A stretch of 64,000 bases of DNA from Streptomyces sp. RB17 (GCF_009604455.1 NZ_WEGL01000002.1:62001-126000); one strand, 5' to 3'; numbered from the stretch's first letter, positions 1 to 9,585 are shown. Made by a program: numbers and translations. The notes: generated from the letters alone by a model not told the origin.

Positions 1-48
1 CGTCCACTGGGGCCGGTTGGTGAGCTTCACAAACTCGGACTCTGCCAT
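1..48 (-). CDS. pgi: Probable glucose-6-phosphate isomerase, N-terminal 16 codons only
   Basis: Only the first 16 codons lie in the window. The ATG at 48 sits one base after the opcA stop, so this is the next gene of the tkt-tal-zwf-opcA operon. The visible N-terminus contains LTNRPQW, which resembles the start of actinobacterial glucose-6-phosphate isomerases (an L-x-x-x-P-x-W stretch). From memory, the second pentose-phosphate cluster of Streptomyces continues with pgi after opcA. Pgi interconverts glucose-6-phosphate and fructose-6-phosphate. The alternatives are 6-phosphogluconolactonase or 6-phosphogluconate dehydrogenase, which also occur in such clusters. Sixteen residues cannot exclude them. 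Confidence 0.45.
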   Translation of the reverse strand, partial: MAESEFVKLTNRPQWT

Positions 49-49
49 C

Positions 50-976
50 TCAGGCGTTCTCCTTGGCGGCCTCGCCCTTGAGGGCGATGGCGTACATCTC
101 GTCGGCGTCGAGGCGGCGCAGTTCCTCGGCGATGAGTTCGGAGGTGGGGCGGACCTTCAGGGCCAGGGTGCGCGGCGGCTGGCCGGGCAGGCTCAGCGTG
201 GCGAGGGGGCCCTCGGGGCGGTCGATGCGGACCTCTCCGTTCTGGGTGCCCAGCCGTACGGCGGTGACGACCGGGCCGGCGGTGACCACGCGCTCCACGG
301 ACACCTTCAGGCGGGCCTCCAGCCAGCGGGCCAGGAGTTCGGCGCTGGGATTGTCCGCCTCGGCCTCGACGGCCGCCGACGTGATCGGCACGCGCGCCTG
401 GTCCAGGGCGGCGGCCAGCATCGACCGCCACAGCGTGAGCCGGGTCCAGGCGAGGTCGGTGTCGCCGGGCGCGTAGTTGCGGGCGCGGGTGTCCAGGACC
501 TGCATCGGCCGCTCGAACGCGTACAGGTCGGTGATCCTGCGCTGCGCGAGCGCGCCGAGCGGGTCCTCGGACGGGGCGTCGGGGGCGTCCACCGGCCACC
601 ACACGACGACGGGCGCGTCCGGCAGCAGCAGCGGCAGCACGACCGAGTCGGCGTGGTCGGACACCTCGCCGTAGGTGCGCAGCACGACCGTCTCCCCGGT
701 GCCGGCCTCGGAGCCGACCCGGACCTCGGCGTCGAGGCGCGAGTGGGTGCGGTCGCGCAGGGTGCGGACATGCCGCTTGATGACGACCAGGGTCCGCATG
801 GGGTGCTCGTGCGAGGCGTCCTCGGCGGCCTTGATCGAGTCGTAGGCGTTCTCCTCGTCCGTGACGATGACCATCGTCAGGACCATGCCCACGGCCGGGG
901 TGCCGATGGCGCGGCGGCCCTGCACCAGCGCCTTGTTGATCTTGCTTGCCGTGGTGTCGGTCAGGTCGATCTTCAT
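50..976 (-). CDS. opcA: OpcA, glucose-6-phosphate dehydrogenase assembly/activator protein
   Basis: The 308-residue product is full length for OpcA. In actinobacteria and cyanobacteria, OpcA activates glucose-6-phosphate dehydrogenase by helping it oligomerise or respond to redox state. The N-terminal segment (KINKALVQGRR, then VLTMVIVTDEE and RTLVVIKRH) and a central VVWWPVDAP stretch are characteristic of the family. Its ATG overlaps the zwf stop by four bases (ATGA), so the two partners are translationally coupled. The downstream gene starts one base after its stop. No catalytic motif is expected. The identification rests on sequence similarity and on the zwf neighbour. Confidence 0.95.
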   Translation of the reverse strand: MKIDLTDTTASKINKALVQGRRAIGTPAVGMVLTMVIVTDEENAYDSIKAAEDASHEHPMRTLVVIKRHVRTLRDRTHSRLDAEVRVGSEAGTGETVVLRTYGEVSDHADSVVLPLLLPDAPVVVWWPVDAPDAPSEDPLGALAQRRITDLYAFERPMQVLDTRARNYAPGDTDLAWTRLTLWRSMLAAALDQARVPITSAAVEAEADNPSAELLARWLEARLKVSVERVVTAGPVVTAVRLGTQNGEVRIDRPEGPLATLSLPGQPPRTLALKVRPTSELIAEELRRLDADEMYAIALKGEAAKENA

Positions 977-2595
977 GGCCTGCGCCAGCTCCGTCCGTCT
1001 CGTGCGAGCATCTCGTCCGCTTCCCTCGGTCCCCAGCTGCCCGACGCGTACTGCGCCGGCCGCCCGTGCGCCGCCCAGTACTCCTCGATCGGGTCGAGGA
1101 TCTTCCAGGACTCTTCCACCTCTTGATGACGGGGGAACAAATTCGCGTCACCGAGCAGCACGTCCAGGATGAGCCGCTCGTACGCCTCCGGGCTCGACTC
1201 GGTGAACGACTCGCCGTAGGCGAAGTCCATCGACACGTCCCGGATCTCCATCGAGGTGCCCGGCACCTTGGAGCCGAACCGCACGGTCATGCCCTCGTCC
1301 GGCTGGACGCGGATGACGATCGCGTTCTGCCCGAGTTCCTCGGTGGCCGTGGAGTCGAAGGGGGAGTGCGGGGCCCGCTTGAAGACCACCGCGATCTCCG
1401 TGACCCGGCGGCCGAGCCGCTTGCCGGTGCGCAGGTAGAAGGGGATGCCCGCCCAGCGGCGGTTGTCGATGCCCAGCTTGATCGCGGCGAAGGTGTCGGT
1501 CTTCGACTTCGGGTCGATGCCCTCCTCCTCGAGGTAGCCGACGACCTTCTCGCCGCCCTGCCAGGCGGCCGCGTACTGGCCGCGCACGGCGTGAGCGCCG
1601 AGGTCCTCCGGCAGCCGCACCGACTTCAGCACCTTCAGCTTCTCGGTGAGCAGCGCCTCCGCGTCGAACGCGATCGGCTCCTCCATGGCGGTGAGCGCCA
1701 TCAGCTGCAGCAGGTGGTTCTGGATGACGTCACGGGCCGCGCCGATGCCGTCGTAGTAGCCGGCCCGGCCGCCGATGCCGATGTCCTCGGCCATCGTGAT
1801 CTGCACGTGGTCGACGTAACTGCGGTTCCAGATCGGCTCGTACATCTGGTTGGCGAAGCGCAGCGCCAGGATGTTCTGGACGGTCTCCTTGCCGAGGTAG
1901 TGGTCGATGCGGAACACCTGGTCCGGTTCGAACACGTCGTGCACGATCGCGTTCAGCTCGCGGGCGCTGGCCAGGTCGTGGCCGAACGGCTTCTCGATGA
2001 CCGCGCGCCGCCAGGAACCCTTGGGCGGGTTCGCCAGGCCGTGCTTCTTCAGCTGCTGCACGACCTTGGGGAAGAACTTCGGCGGCACAGAGAGGTAGAA
2101 CGCGAAGTTGCCGCCGGTGCCGCGGGAGGAGTCCAGCTCCTCCACGGCGTCCTTCAGCTGCTTGAAGGCGGTGTCGTCGTCGAAGTCGCCGGGGATGAAC
2201 CGCATGCCCTCGGCGAGCTGCTGCCACACCTCCTCGCGGAACGGGGTGCGGGCGTGCTCCTTCACGGCGTCGTGCACGAGCTGCGCGAAGTCCTGGTCCT
2301 CCCACTCGCGGCGGGCGAACCCGACGAGGGAGAAGCCCGGCGGCAGCAGACCGCGGTTGGCGAGGTCGTACACCGCCGGCATCAGCTTCTTGCGGGACAG
2401 GTCACCGGTCACACCGAAGATGACCAGCCCGGACGGGCCGGCGATCCGGGGCAGCCGGCGGTCGCGGGTGTCCCGCAGCGGGTTCTCCCAGTCGGCGGCC
2501 GGGGCCACCGGGACCCGTACCGCCTCGGGTTCGGGCGCCTCGTGCGCGGCCGTCTTCGGCGCGGGCGCCTCGGCGGCGGGGGCGTTCTCGGTCAT
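973..2595 (-). CDS. zwf: Glucose-6-phosphate 1-dehydrogenase
   Basis: The product has 540 residues. It oxidises glucose-6-phosphate to 6-phosphogluconolactone and is the main NADPH entry step of the pentose phosphate pathway. The Rossmann dinucleotide motif [13 protein letters not shown] lies near residue 60, after an Ala/Pro/Glu-rich extension of about 50 residues. The active-site signature RIDHYLGKE, with its catalytic His and Lys, is intact in the middle of the protein. The start overlaps the tal stop by four bases and the end overlaps the opcA start by four bases, so expression is coupled in both directions. The extra N-terminal tail is common in actinobacterial Zwf. Confidence 0.97.
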   Translation of the reverse strand: MTENAPAAEAPAPKTAAHEAPEPEAVRVPVAPAADWENPLRDTRDRRLPRIAGPSGLVIFGVTGDLSRKKLMPAVYDLANRGLLPPGFSLVGFARREWEDQDFAQLVHDAVKEHARTPFREEVWQQLAEGMRFIPGDFDDDTAFKQLKDAVEELDSSRGTGGNFAFYLSVPPKFFPKVVQQLKKHGLANPPKGSWRRAVIEKPFGHDLASARELNAIVHDVFEPDQVFRIDHYLGKETVQNILALRFANQMYEPIWNRSYVDHVQITMAEDIGIGGRAGYYDGIGAARDVIQNHLLQLMALTAMEEPIAFDAEALLTEKLKVLKSVRLPEDLGAHAVRGQYAAAWQGGEKVVGYLEEEGIDPKSKTDTFAAIKLGIDNRRWAGIPFYLRTGKRLGRRVTEIAVVFKRAPHSPFDSTATEELGQNAIVIRVQPDEGMTVRFGSKVPGTSMEIRDVSMDFAYGESFTESSPEAYERLILDVLLGDANLFPRHQEVEESWKILDPIEEYWAAHGRPAQYASGSWGPREADEMLARDGRSWRRP

Positions 2596-3737
2596 CGGGC
2601 GTCAACTCCCTTGCTCTTCAGGGACATCGTCACGGCGTCCAGCAGTTCCTGCCAGGCCGCCGCGAACTTGGCGACGCCCTCGTCCTCCAGCTGCTGGACG
2701 ACCTCGTCGTAGGAGATGCCGAGCCGCTCGACGGCGGCCAGGTCGGCGCGCGCCTGGGCGTAGCCGCCGGTCACCGTGTCGCCGGTGATCTCGCCGTGGT
2801 CGGCGACGGCGTTCAGGGTGGCCTCGGGCATGGTGTTGACGGTGCCCGGCGCGACCAGCTCGTCCACGTACAGGGTGTCCTTGTAGGCGGGGTCCTTCAC
2901 CCCGGTGGATGCCCACAGCGGGCGCTGCCTGGTGGCCTTGGCAGCGGCGAGCGCGACCCAGCGCGCGGAGGCGAAGACCTCCTCGTAGGCCTCGTAGGCG
3001 AGCCGGGCGTTGGCGAGGGCCGCGCGGCCCTTGAGGGCGAGGGCCTCGTCGGTGCCGAGGGCGGTCAGCCGCTTGTCGATCTCGGTGTCCACGCGGGAGA
3101 CGAAGAAGGACGCCACCGAGTGGATCGTGGAGAGGTCGATGCCGCGCTGCTGGGCCTTCTCCAGGCCGGCCAGGTAGGCGGCCATGACCTCACGGTAGCG
3201 CTCCAGGGAGAAGATCAGGGTCACGTTGACGCTGATGCCGAGGCCGATGACCTCGGTGATGGCCGGCAGGCCCGCCTCGGTCGCCGGGATCTTGATCATC
3301 ACGTTGGGGCGGTCGACCAGCCAGAAGAGCTGCTTGGCCTCGGCGACAGTGGCCGCGGTGTCGTGCGCCAGACGCGGGTCGACCTCGATGGAGACGCGGC
3401 CGTCCCGGCCGTCCGTGGCGTCGTACACCTCACGCAGGACGTCGGCGGCGTCGCGCACGTCGGCCGTCGTCATCATCCGCACCGCCTCGTCCACCGTCAC
3501 ACCGCGCACGGCGAGGTCGGTGAGCTGCTCCTCGTAGCCCTCGCCGGAGCCGATGGCGGCCTGGAAGATCGAGGGGTTCGTCGTGACACCGACGGCGCTC
3601 CCGCTCGCCACCAGCTCGGCGAGGCTGCCCGACGTGATCCGCTTGCGCGACAGGTCGTCGAGCCAGATCGACACGCCCTCGTCGGCGAGGCGCTTGAGGG
3701 CTCCCGGGGTCGCGATTGCTTCGGTCACAGTGATCAT
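2592..3737 (-). CDS. tal: Transaldolase
   Basis: The product has 381 residues and matches the longer actinobacterial transaldolases. It transfers dihydroxyacetone units between sedoheptulose-7-phosphate and glyceraldehyde-3-phosphate. Motifs include GVTTNPSIF near the N-terminus and [12 protein letters not shown], whose Lys forms the Schiff base. I chose the ATG at 3737 because a strong GAAGGAAG ribosome site lies just upstream. The frame is open for 56 more codons upstream, but that stretch runs into tkt and its composition is not protein-like. The stop overlaps zwf by four bases, and the gap to tkt is 31 bases. Confidence 0.96.
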   Translation of the reverse strand: MITVTEAIATPGALKRLADEGVSIWLDDLSRKRITSGSLAELVASGSAVGVTTNPSIFQAAIGSGEGYEEQLTDLAVRGVTVDEAVRMMTTADVRDAADVLREVYDATDGRDGRVSIEVDPRLAHDTAATVAEAKQLFWLVDRPNVMIKIPATEAGLPAITEVIGLGISVNVTLIFSLERYREVMAAYLAGLEKAQQRGIDLSTIHSVASFFVSRVDTEIDKRLTALGTDEALALKGRAALANARLAYEAYEEVFASARWVALAAAKATRQRPLWASTGVKDPAYKDTLYVDELVAPGTVNTMPEATLNAVADHGEITGDTVTGGYAQARADLAAVERLGISYDEVVQQLEDEGVAKFAAAWQELLDAVTMSLKSKGVDAR

Positions 3738-3768
3738 TCTTCCTTCGGGTCGGAATCGGGCGTCGGTG

Positions 3769-5844
3769 TCAGGCGCGCGCCGCGGCGAGCGACTCGCGGG
3801 CAGCGGCGGCGACGTTCTCAGGGGTGAAGCCGAACTCGGCGAACAGTGTGGTCGCATCGGCGGAGGCACCGAAGTGTTCGAGGGAGACAATCCGACCTGC
3901 GTCACCCACGAACCGGTGCCACGTCAGACCGATGCCGGCCTCGACGGCGACCCTGGCCTTCACGGCCGGCGGCAGCACCCGCTCGCGGTACTCGCGCGAC
4001 TGCTCCTCGAACCACTCCACGGACGGCATCGACACCACCCGCGTGCCGGTCCCCTCGGCCTCCAGCCGCTCCCGGGCGGCCACGGCCAGCTGCACCTCGG
4101 AGCCCGTCGCGATGATGATCACCTCCGGGACCTGGGTCGAGGACTCGCGCAGCACATAGCCGCCCTTGGCCGCGTCCTCGTTCGGCGCGTACACCGGCAC
4201 GCCCTGGCGGGTGAGCGCGAGCCCGTGCGGGGCGGGGTTCACGGCGTGCCTCTTCAGGATCTCGGCCCAGGCGATCGCGGTCTCGTTGGCGTCGGCCGGG
4301 CGGACGACGTTCAGGCCCGGGATCGCGCGCAGCGAGGCCAGGTGCTCGACCGGCTGGTGCGTGGGGCCGTCCTCGCCGAGGCCGATGGAGTCGTGCGTCC
4401 AGACGTACGTCACCGGCAGCTGCATCAGCGCCGACATGCGGACGGCGTTGCGCATGTAGTCGGAGAACACCAGGAAGGTGCCGCCGTAGATCCGGGTGTT
4501 GCCGTGCAGGGCGATGCCGTTCATCTCCGCGGCCATGGAGAACTCGCGGATGCCGAAGTGGACGGTACGGCCGTACGGGTCGGCCTCGGGCAGCGGGTTG
4601 CCCTGCGGCAGGAAGGAGCTGGTCTTGTCGATCGTGGTGTTGTTGGAGCCGGCCAGGTCGGCGGAGCCGCCCCACAGCTCGGGGATCACCGGGCCGAGCG
4701 CCTGCAGCACCCTGCCGGAGGCGGCGCGGGTCGCGACCGACTTGCCCTCCTCGAAGACCGGGACCTTCTGCTCCCAGCCCTCGGGCAGCTCGCCCTTGGC
4801 GATCCGGTCGAAGAGGGCGGCCCGCTCCGGGGCGGTGGCCCGCCACTCGGCGATCCGCTTGTCCCAGGCGGCGTGCGCCTCGGCACCCCGGTCCAGGGCC
4901 CGCCGGGTGTGCTTCAGGACGTCGTCCTCGACCTGGAAGGCCTGCTCCGGGTCGAAGCCGAGGACGCGCTTGGTGGCGGCGATCTCCTGCTCACCGAGCG
5001 CGGAGCCGTGGGAGGCCTCGGTGTTCTGCGCGGTCGGGGCCGGCCAGGCGATGATCGTGCGCATCGCGATGATCGAGGGCCGTCCGGTCTCGGCCTGCGC
5101 GGCCTTCAGCGCCGTGTACAGGGCGGGGACGTCGATGTCGCCGTCGGCGGTGGGCTCGACGCGCTGGGTGTGCCAGCCGTAGGCCTCGTACCGCTTCAGC
5201 ACGTCCTCGGAGAAGGCGGTCGCGGTGTCGCCCTCGATGGAGATGTGGTTGTCGTCGTAGAGGAAGACCAGGTTGCCGAGCTTCTGGTGGCCGGCGAGGG
5301 AGGAGGCCTCGGCGGAGACGCCCTCCTCCAGGTCACCGTCGGAGACGATCGCCCAGATCGTGTGGTCGAACGGGGAGCTGCCCGCAGGGGCCTCGGGGTC
5401 GAACAGGCCGCGCTCGTAGCGGGCCGCCATCGCCATGCCGACCGCGTTGGCGACACCCTGGCCGAGCGGGCCGGTGGTGGTCTCGACGCCGGCGGTGTGG
5501 CCGTACTCGGGGTGACCCGGCGTCTTGGACCCGTGGGTCCGGAACGCCTTCAGATCGTCCAGTTCCAGCTCGTACCCGGAGAGGAAGAGCTGCGTGTACA
5601 GGGTCAGCGAGGTGTGGCCGGGGGACAGAACGAAACGGTCCCGGCCGGTCCACTCGGGGTCGGCGGGATCGTGACGCATCACCTTCTGAAAGATCGTATA
5701 CGCGGCAGGTGCCAGGCTCATCGCCGTGCCCGGGTGCCCGTTCCCCACCTTCTGGACCGCGTCGGCCGCCAGAAGACGGGCGGTGTCCACGGCACGCCGG
5801 TCCAGGTCGGTCCACTCGAAGCCATCGGATGTCTGCGTGGTCAT
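3769..5844 (-). CDS. tkt: Transketolase
   Basis: The product has 691 residues, full length for transketolase. It moves two-carbon units between sugar phosphates using thiamine diphosphate. The N-terminal [14 protein letters not shown], the thiamine-binding region [13 protein letters not shown] (written [13 protein letters not shown] here) and the C-terminal [16 protein letters not shown] are all intact. The start could be a TTG at 5850 or the ATG at 5844. I prefer the ATG because the reading matches known transketolase N-termini. It is the first gene of the minus-strand operon and diverges from the AraC-type gene at 5991. Confidence 0.97.
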   Translation of the reverse strand: MTTQTSDGFEWTDLDRRAVDTARLLAADAVQKVGNGHPGTAMSLAPAAYTIFQKVMRHDPADPEWTGRDRFVLSPGHTSLTLYTQLFLSGYELELDDLKAFRTHGSKTPGHPEYGHTAGVETTTGPLGQGVANAVGMAMAARYERGLFDPEAPAGSSPFDHTIWAIVSDGDLEEGVSAEASSLAGHQKLGNLVFLYDDNHISIEGDTATAFSEDVLKRYEAYGWHTQRVEPTADGDIDVPALYTALKAAQAETGRPSIIAMRTIIAWPAPTAQNTEASHGSALGEQEIAATKRVLGFDPEQAFQVEDDVLKHTRRALDRGAEAHAAWDKRIAEWRATAPERAALFDRIAKGELPEGWEQKVPVFEEGKSVATRAASGRVLQALGPVIPELWGGSADLAGSNNTTIDKTSSFLPQGNPLPEADPYGRTVHFGIREFSMAAEMNGIALHGNTRIYGGTFLVFSDYMRNAVRMSALMQLPVTYVWTHDSIGLGEDGPTHQPVEHLASLRAIPGLNVVRPADANETAIAWAEILKRHAVNPAPHGLALTRQGVPVYAPNEDAAKGGYVLRESSTQVPEVIIIATGSEVQLAVAARERLEAEGTGTRVVSMPSVEWFEEQSREYRERVLPPAVKARVAVEAGIGLTWHRFVGDAGRIVSLEHFGASADATTLFAEFGFTPENVAAAARESLAAARA

Positions 5845-5897
5845 CTTCAAGAAGTCCTCGTTCAGTGCGGGATTGCTGGCCTGACGCGTTCAAACTT

Positions 5898-5912
5898 AAA
5901 AGTCTGACTTTT
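5898..5912. promoter_or_regulatory. Perfect palindrome in the tkt/araC divergent promoter
   Basis: AAAAGTC, one T, then GACTTTT gives 7-base arms in an AT-rich island between two divergent start codons (5844 and 5991). This is a typical operator geometry. The AraC-type product next door or an unlinked regulator could bind it. The protein is unknown. Confidence 0.5.
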
Positions 5913-5990
5913 TCGAGGAAAGGTCGGGGTGTGTCAGCCTGTGGTGAATCTGGGACAGTGATCACGCGACAGGGACGGCACGAAGAGGAC

Positions 5991-6896
5991 ATGACTGACA
6001 GAACGCCCCAAGGCGAGGGATCACGTGCCGACGGTGAGGGCATCAAGACCTTCCCCTTCCCGGCCGAGCTGGCCGTCGGCGGCGTCGGCATGCAGATCGG
6101 TCCCATGGGAACCGACCACACCTGGCACGCCGACGCCCCCCTGCACCGCGTCCACCGCATCGACTTCCACGTCGTCATGCTCTTCACCGACGGCCCCGTA
6201 CGGCACATGATCGACTTCGCCGAGTACGAGGCCGGCGCCGGCGACCTGCTCTGGATCCGCCCCGGACAGGTCCACCGCTTCTCTCGCGAGGCCGTGTACC
6301 GCGGAACCGTCCTGACCATGCAGCCCGGCTTTCTGCCGCGGGCCACCGTCGAGGCCACCGGCCTGTACCGCTACGACCTGCCGCCCCTGCTGCACCCCGG
6401 CCCGGACCGGCTCGCCGCGCTCCAGGCGTCCCTGGACCAGCTGCGGCGGGAGTACGAGGACACCGCCACGCTCCCGCTCAGCCTGCACACCGCCGTCCTG
6501 AGACACACCCTCACCGCGTTCCTGCTGCGCCTCGCGCACCTCGCGGCCAGCTCCGCCGAGGCCGGCCGGCAGCACACGGACAGTACCTTCACCCGATTCC
6601 GGGACGCCGTCGAGCAGGGCTTCGCCACCAATCACAGCGTCAGCGCCTACGCCGACGCCCTCGGCTACTCCCGTCGCACCCTCGTGCGCGCCGTCCGTGC
6701 CGCCACCGGTGAGACCCCCAAGGGCTTCATCGACAAGCGCGTCGTCCTGGAGGCCAAGCGGCTCCTCGCCCACACCGACCTGCCCATCGGCCGGGTCGGG
6801 GCGGCCGTGGGCTTCCCCGACGCGGCCAACTTCACCAAGTTCTTCCATCTGCACACCGGCCAGACACCGGTCGCGTTCCGCGCGGAACTGCGCTGA
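5991..6896 (+). CDS. AraC-family transcriptional regulator with N-terminal cupin
   Basis: The 301-residue product has a cupin-like sensing half (roughly residues 30-115, including HTWHADAPLHRVHR and GDLLWIRPGQVHRFSRE). The C-terminus (roughly 200-300) is a double HTH AraC domain (SVSAYADALGYSRRTLVRAVRAATG, then PIGRVGAAVGFPDAANFTKFF). It starts at ATG 5991, preceded by GAGG. It diverges from the tkt operon with 146 bases between start codons, so control of that operon or of itself is plausible but not shown. The effector is unknown. The His-rich cupin suggests a small sugar or aromatic ligand. Confidence 0.9.
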   Translation: MTDRTPQGEGSRADGEGIKTFPFPAELAVGGVGMQIGPMGTDHTWHADAPLHRVHRIDFHVVMLFTDGPVRHMIDFAEYEAGAGDLLWIRPGQVHRFSREAVYRGTVLTMQPGFLPRATVEATGLYRYDLPPLLHPGPDRLAALQASLDQLRREYEDTATLPLSLHTAVLRHTLTAFLLRLAHLAASSAEAGRQHTDSTFTRFRDAVEQGFATNHSVSAYADALGYSRRTLVRAVRAATGETPKGFIDKRVVLEAKRLLAHTDLPIGRVGAAVGFPDAANFTKFFHLHTGQTPVAFRAELR

Positions 6897-7406
6897 CGGG
6901 CTCAGGAGTCGCCGAGCCACGGCACCGCCCGGCGAGCGGACCCCTCGCCCCGCCCGCGCCGGAGACCAACACCGTGTCACCGGGCCGGAGTTGCGCCACC
7001 CGTGCAGCGGCACATCGATCTCATGGCGGCGACCCCGGCATGCCGATGCGCGGGTCGGTTCCCCCAAGGCGGCCGTCCTGCTCCGCGAGAGTGCCGTCCA
7101 TCAGGACGCACCCGGGGTCGGCTTCGCGGCGGCAGATTGCGGCGGCGGTCACTCTCACGGGTGACGGCGAGCCTGGTGAGCCACCGGGCACGGGGCGGGT
7201 CGGGTGCGGCAGGGCATGAGACCAACAAGGCCAGTACGACGGCGGGTTGAGACTCCGCACAGCTCCCTCGGCGGCACGGGACGTGTCGCGGTCGGTCGAG
7301 GTGGGCGTATGCCCGGAACCGCATTCCGGTCCGCCACCTGATGGTGGCTCACCCGCTCGGATGCGCTCGGCGGGCAACTGTTCGCAAGGGTGTGCATGGT
7401 GAGTGC
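6897..7406. other. 510-base intergenic stretch without an intact gene
   Basis: No open frame here has a plausible start and product. The left end holds a short minus-strand remnant resembling a quinone oxidoreductase (annotated separately). The remainder, up to the small secreted protein, is GC-rich and shows no clear promoter, repeat or RNA gene. Confidence 0.5.
6925..7008 (-). pseudogene. Remnant of an NADPH:quinone oxidoreductase / MDR-type dehydrogenase
   Basis: Read on the minus strand from about 6999, the sequence translates to VAQLRPGDTVLVSGAGGA. This closely matches the nucleotide-binding turn of medium-chain dehydrogenases/quinone oxidoreductases (L-x-PGDTVLVxGAGGGVG). The similarity stops after about 25 residues, and no frame continues it on either side. 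The piece would be a decayed scrap of a longer gene. It is short, so chance resemblance remains possible. Confidence 0.35.
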
Positions 7407-7652
7407 ATGAACACTGCACCTCACCCCAAGAAGACCGTTTCCCGGATGCCGCGAGTATTCGCGGTGATGGCCGCCGTGGGCATCGCTTGCGCGGCGGGGG
7501 TGGCAACCGCCACATCCGCCGTGGCCGCGACGCCCGCCACGCACGCCGCCGCCAAGGCCTCCCCAGCCTACGGCCACGGCGGCGGTGGCGAGGGCGGGGA
7601 GCACTTCCAGTGCGGCAACGGTCTTCTCGACCTGCTCAACTTCTGTAACTGA
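7407..7652 (+). CDS. Small secreted Gly/His-rich peptide with a C-terminal Cys pair
   Basis: The product has 81 residues. After a short basic N-terminus, a hydrophobic segment (residues 17-40) ending in SAVAA looks like a Sec signal peptide. The mature part would be about 40 residues: Ala-rich, then Gly/His-rich (GHGGGGEGGEHF), then a hydrophobic end with C69 and C80 bracketing GNGLLDLLNF. The two cysteines could form one disulfide. I do not recognise a family. Size and layout recall small surface or hydrophobic peptides such as chaplins, but the chaplin motif is absent. The ATG at 7407 has a weak GGTGAG upstream. A GTG at 7392 is the alternative. A strong terminator follows at 7740. Confidence 0.7.
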   Translation: MNTAPHPKKTVSRMPRVFAVMAAVGIACAAGVATATSAVAATPATHAAAKASPAYGHGGGGEGGEHFQCGNGLLDLLNFCN

Positions 7653-7739
7653 CGGACAGGCGGCGGCAGTTACTGTCCGCCGACCGCGCACCGCACAACC
7701 CCACAACCGCACAACGAAGGACGTCCATCCACCCATCCC

Positions 7740-7783
7740 AGGGCGGTCGGGGACAGGGCAGTATCCCTGTCCCCGACCGCCCT
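7740..7783. terminator. Bidirectional terminator hairpin
   Basis: A perfect 19-base stem (7740-7758 with 7765-7783) closes a 6-base loop. It lies between the convergent small secreted gene and the GH16 gene, so it can stop transcription from both sides. Confidence 0.9.
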
Positions 7784-7837
7784 GCCGACCGCAACGGAGC
7801 GCCCGCGCCCACCGCTCCGGCCGGGGCGGCGAGTTGC

Positions 7838-9238
7838 TCAGTGCCCGAAGTCGAACCAGTTGACGTTCACGTAGTCGGCCGGCTGGCCGCTGGTGAAGGT
7901 CAGATACACGTCATGCGTGCCGGTGACCGAGCCGATGTTGGCCGGGATGGTTCGCCAGGACTGCCAGCCGCCGGTGTTGCCGACGGCGAAGCTGCCGATG
8001 GGGGCGTTGCTGCGGCTGTCCAGGCGTACCTCGACCAGTCCGCTGACGCCGTCGGCCGCGCCGCTCGCCACCCGTGCGCTGAACTGGGTGGCCGCCGTGG
8101 ACCCGAAGTTCACGCCCTTGTAGAGGGCCCAGTCGCCGTTCGCGATCCAGCCGATGTCCTGGCCGCCACCGGAGTCCGTGGTGGTCTCGGTGCTGATGCC
8201 GGACTGGCTGTCGTAGGACTCGGCCTGGATGGCGCTGTAGGCGTCGCGGTTGCCGGGCGGCGGGGGAGTGGTGCCGCCGCCGCTGCCCGAGGACTGCAGG
8301 ACCTGCACATAGTCGACGACCATCGGGTGGCCGGGCTCCGTGGCGCTGGTCGGGCCGCCGCCGAAGGCCCCGGGGAAGCCGCCGCCCATCGCCACGTTCA
8401 GGATGACGAAGAAGCCGTGGTTCGTGGCGTTGGCCCAGGTGGTCGCGTCCATCTGGTTGGCCGTGACCGTCTGGTAGTTGACGCCGTCGACGTAGAAGCG
8501 GATCGCCTCCGGGCTCACCGAACGGTCCCACTCCATGGTGTAGGTGTGGAAGCCCGACTGACAGGTGGTGTTGGGGCACGCCGTGGAGTTGCCGAGGCCC
8601 GAGGTCTCGTTGCACGGGCCGCCCGGGTTGGTGCCGCAGTGCATGGTGGCCCAGGTCTTGTTCAGGCCCTGGACGTTCTCCATGATGTCCAGCTCGCCGA
8701 CGCTCGGCCAGTTCTGGTAGTTGCCGCGGAAAGGCGCGCCCAGCATCCAGAAGGCGGGCCAGTAGCCGGCGGCCGCGTTCCCGGTGACGTTGGGCATCTG
8801 GAGGCGGGCCTCCACGCGGAGCTTGCCGCCGGCCGGGGGCTGGAAGTCGGTCCGGGTGGTCTCGATCCGGCCGGAGGTCCAGTTGCCGGAGGCGTCGCGG
8901 CGGGGGGTGATGAGCAGGTCACCGTTGCCGTCCAGTGCCACGTTGTTCGTGCTGGAGGTCATCGACTCGACCTCGCCGGTGCCCCAGTTCGCGGCACCGC
9001 CCGGGTACGAGGTCCCGGTGTCGTACTGCCAGTCGGACGTGTTGACACCGGAGCCCGCCGCGCCGTTGAAGTCGTCCAGGAAGACCTGGCTCCAGCCCGA
9101 GGGAGGGGTGGGGGCGGTGGCGCCGGCGGGTGCGGTGGCGGCCGTGGCGACCGCCACCGCCAGGCCGAGGGTGGCGACGGCGGCGACCAGCGCGCGCCGC
9201 AGGGGGCGGGGTCTGGGTATGCCGGAGGAATCGCTCAT
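7838..9238 (-). CDS. Secreted GH16 endo-beta-glucanase with CBM6-like domain
   Basis: The 466-residue product has a signal peptide (about residues 1-40, ending in GATA). A GH16 catalytic domain (about 45-320) follows, with the ExDxxE motif GELDIMEN giving catalytic E182 and E187. After a Gly/Pro linker, a CBM6-type beta-sandwich (about 345-466, AIQAESYDSQSG at its start) ends the protein. GH16 enzymes of this layout usually cleave beta-1,3 or beta-1,3-1,4 glucans outside the cell. An agarase or carrageenase specificity is less likely but not excluded. The ATG at 9238 was chosen because GAGAGG precedes it. Two LacI-type operators lie 43-79 bases upstream, which suggests repression lifted by an oligosaccharide. 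Confidence 0.9.
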   Translation of the reverse strand: MSDSSGIPRPRPLRRALVAAVATLGLAVAVATAATAPAGATAPTPPSGWSQVFLDDFNGAAGSGVNTSDWQYDTGTSYPGGAANWGTGEVESMTSSTNNVALDGNGDLLITPRRDASGNWTSGRIETTRTDFQPPAGGKLRVEARLQMPNVTGNAAAGYWPAFWMLGAPFRGNYQNWPSVGELDIMENVQGLNKTWATMHCGTNPGGPCNETSGLGNSTACPNTTCQSGFHTYTMEWDRSVSPEAIRFYVDGVNYQTVTANQMDATTWANATNHGFFVILNVAMGGGFPGAFGGGPTSATEPGHPMVVDYVQVLQSSGSGGGTTPPPPGNRDAYSAIQAESYDSQSGISTETTTDSGGGQDIGWIANGDWALYKGVNFGSTAATQFSARVASGAADGVSGLVEVRLDSRSNAPIGSFAVGNTGGWQSWRTIPANIGSVTGTHDVYLTFTSGQPADYVNVNWFDFGH

Positions 9239-9280
9239 GGGGGGCCTCTCGATGGGTACGGGGGGTGTGCGGGGGTGCCG

Positions 9281-9317
9281 TGAGAGCGCTCCCACGTTGG
9301 GTTGAGAGCGCTCTCAA
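9281..9317. promoter_or_regulatory. Tandem LacI-type operators upstream of the GH16 gene
   Basis: Two palindromes with an AGCGCT core lie 22 bases apart centre to centre. One is TGAGAGCGCTCCCA (9281-9294). The other is the perfect TTGAGAGCGCTCTCAA (9302-9317). The sequence type matches LacI-family sites in Streptomyces such as the CebR box (TGGGAGCGCTCCCA). A TTGACG at 9350-9355 (minus strand) could be the -35 of the promoter they control. No LacI gene is adjacent. Confidence 0.75.
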
Positions 9318-9393
9318 GGTGTCGCCAATGTGCTCCCCACCCCTGCGGCCGTCAAGACATGAAACAAAGAAAGTCCTTGTTTCGCAGGGGAGT

Positions 9394-9585
9394 TCAGGGG
9401 GTGAAGCCTCCCGTACCCGCGCAGACCGCGCTGCCCGCCTTCCAGTCCGCCCAGGACAGATTCCGTCCGTTGAGCCCGTTGGCCGGATCGACGGTCCTCT
9501 CGCCGGAGTTCCTCACGATCACCACGTCGAGCGCTGCTTCCCCACCGCGGACCGGTTCGCCGAGCAGCGCATGCCGGGTCGCCGC
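9394..9585 (-). other. Open frame with coding-like composition, possible gene remnant
   Basis: This is part of the 346-base gap between the GH16 and IclR genes. A 63-codon frame runs from the IclR stop region to a TGA at 9394-9396. It has strong GC bias at third positions and a protein-like translation (e.g. RNSGERTVDPANG, SWADWKAGS). It has no good start codon or ribosome site. I do not recognise the product, and it may be the tail of a decayed gene. A small AT-rich hairpin (9361-9367 with 9377-9383) lies just beyond it. Confidence 0.3.
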
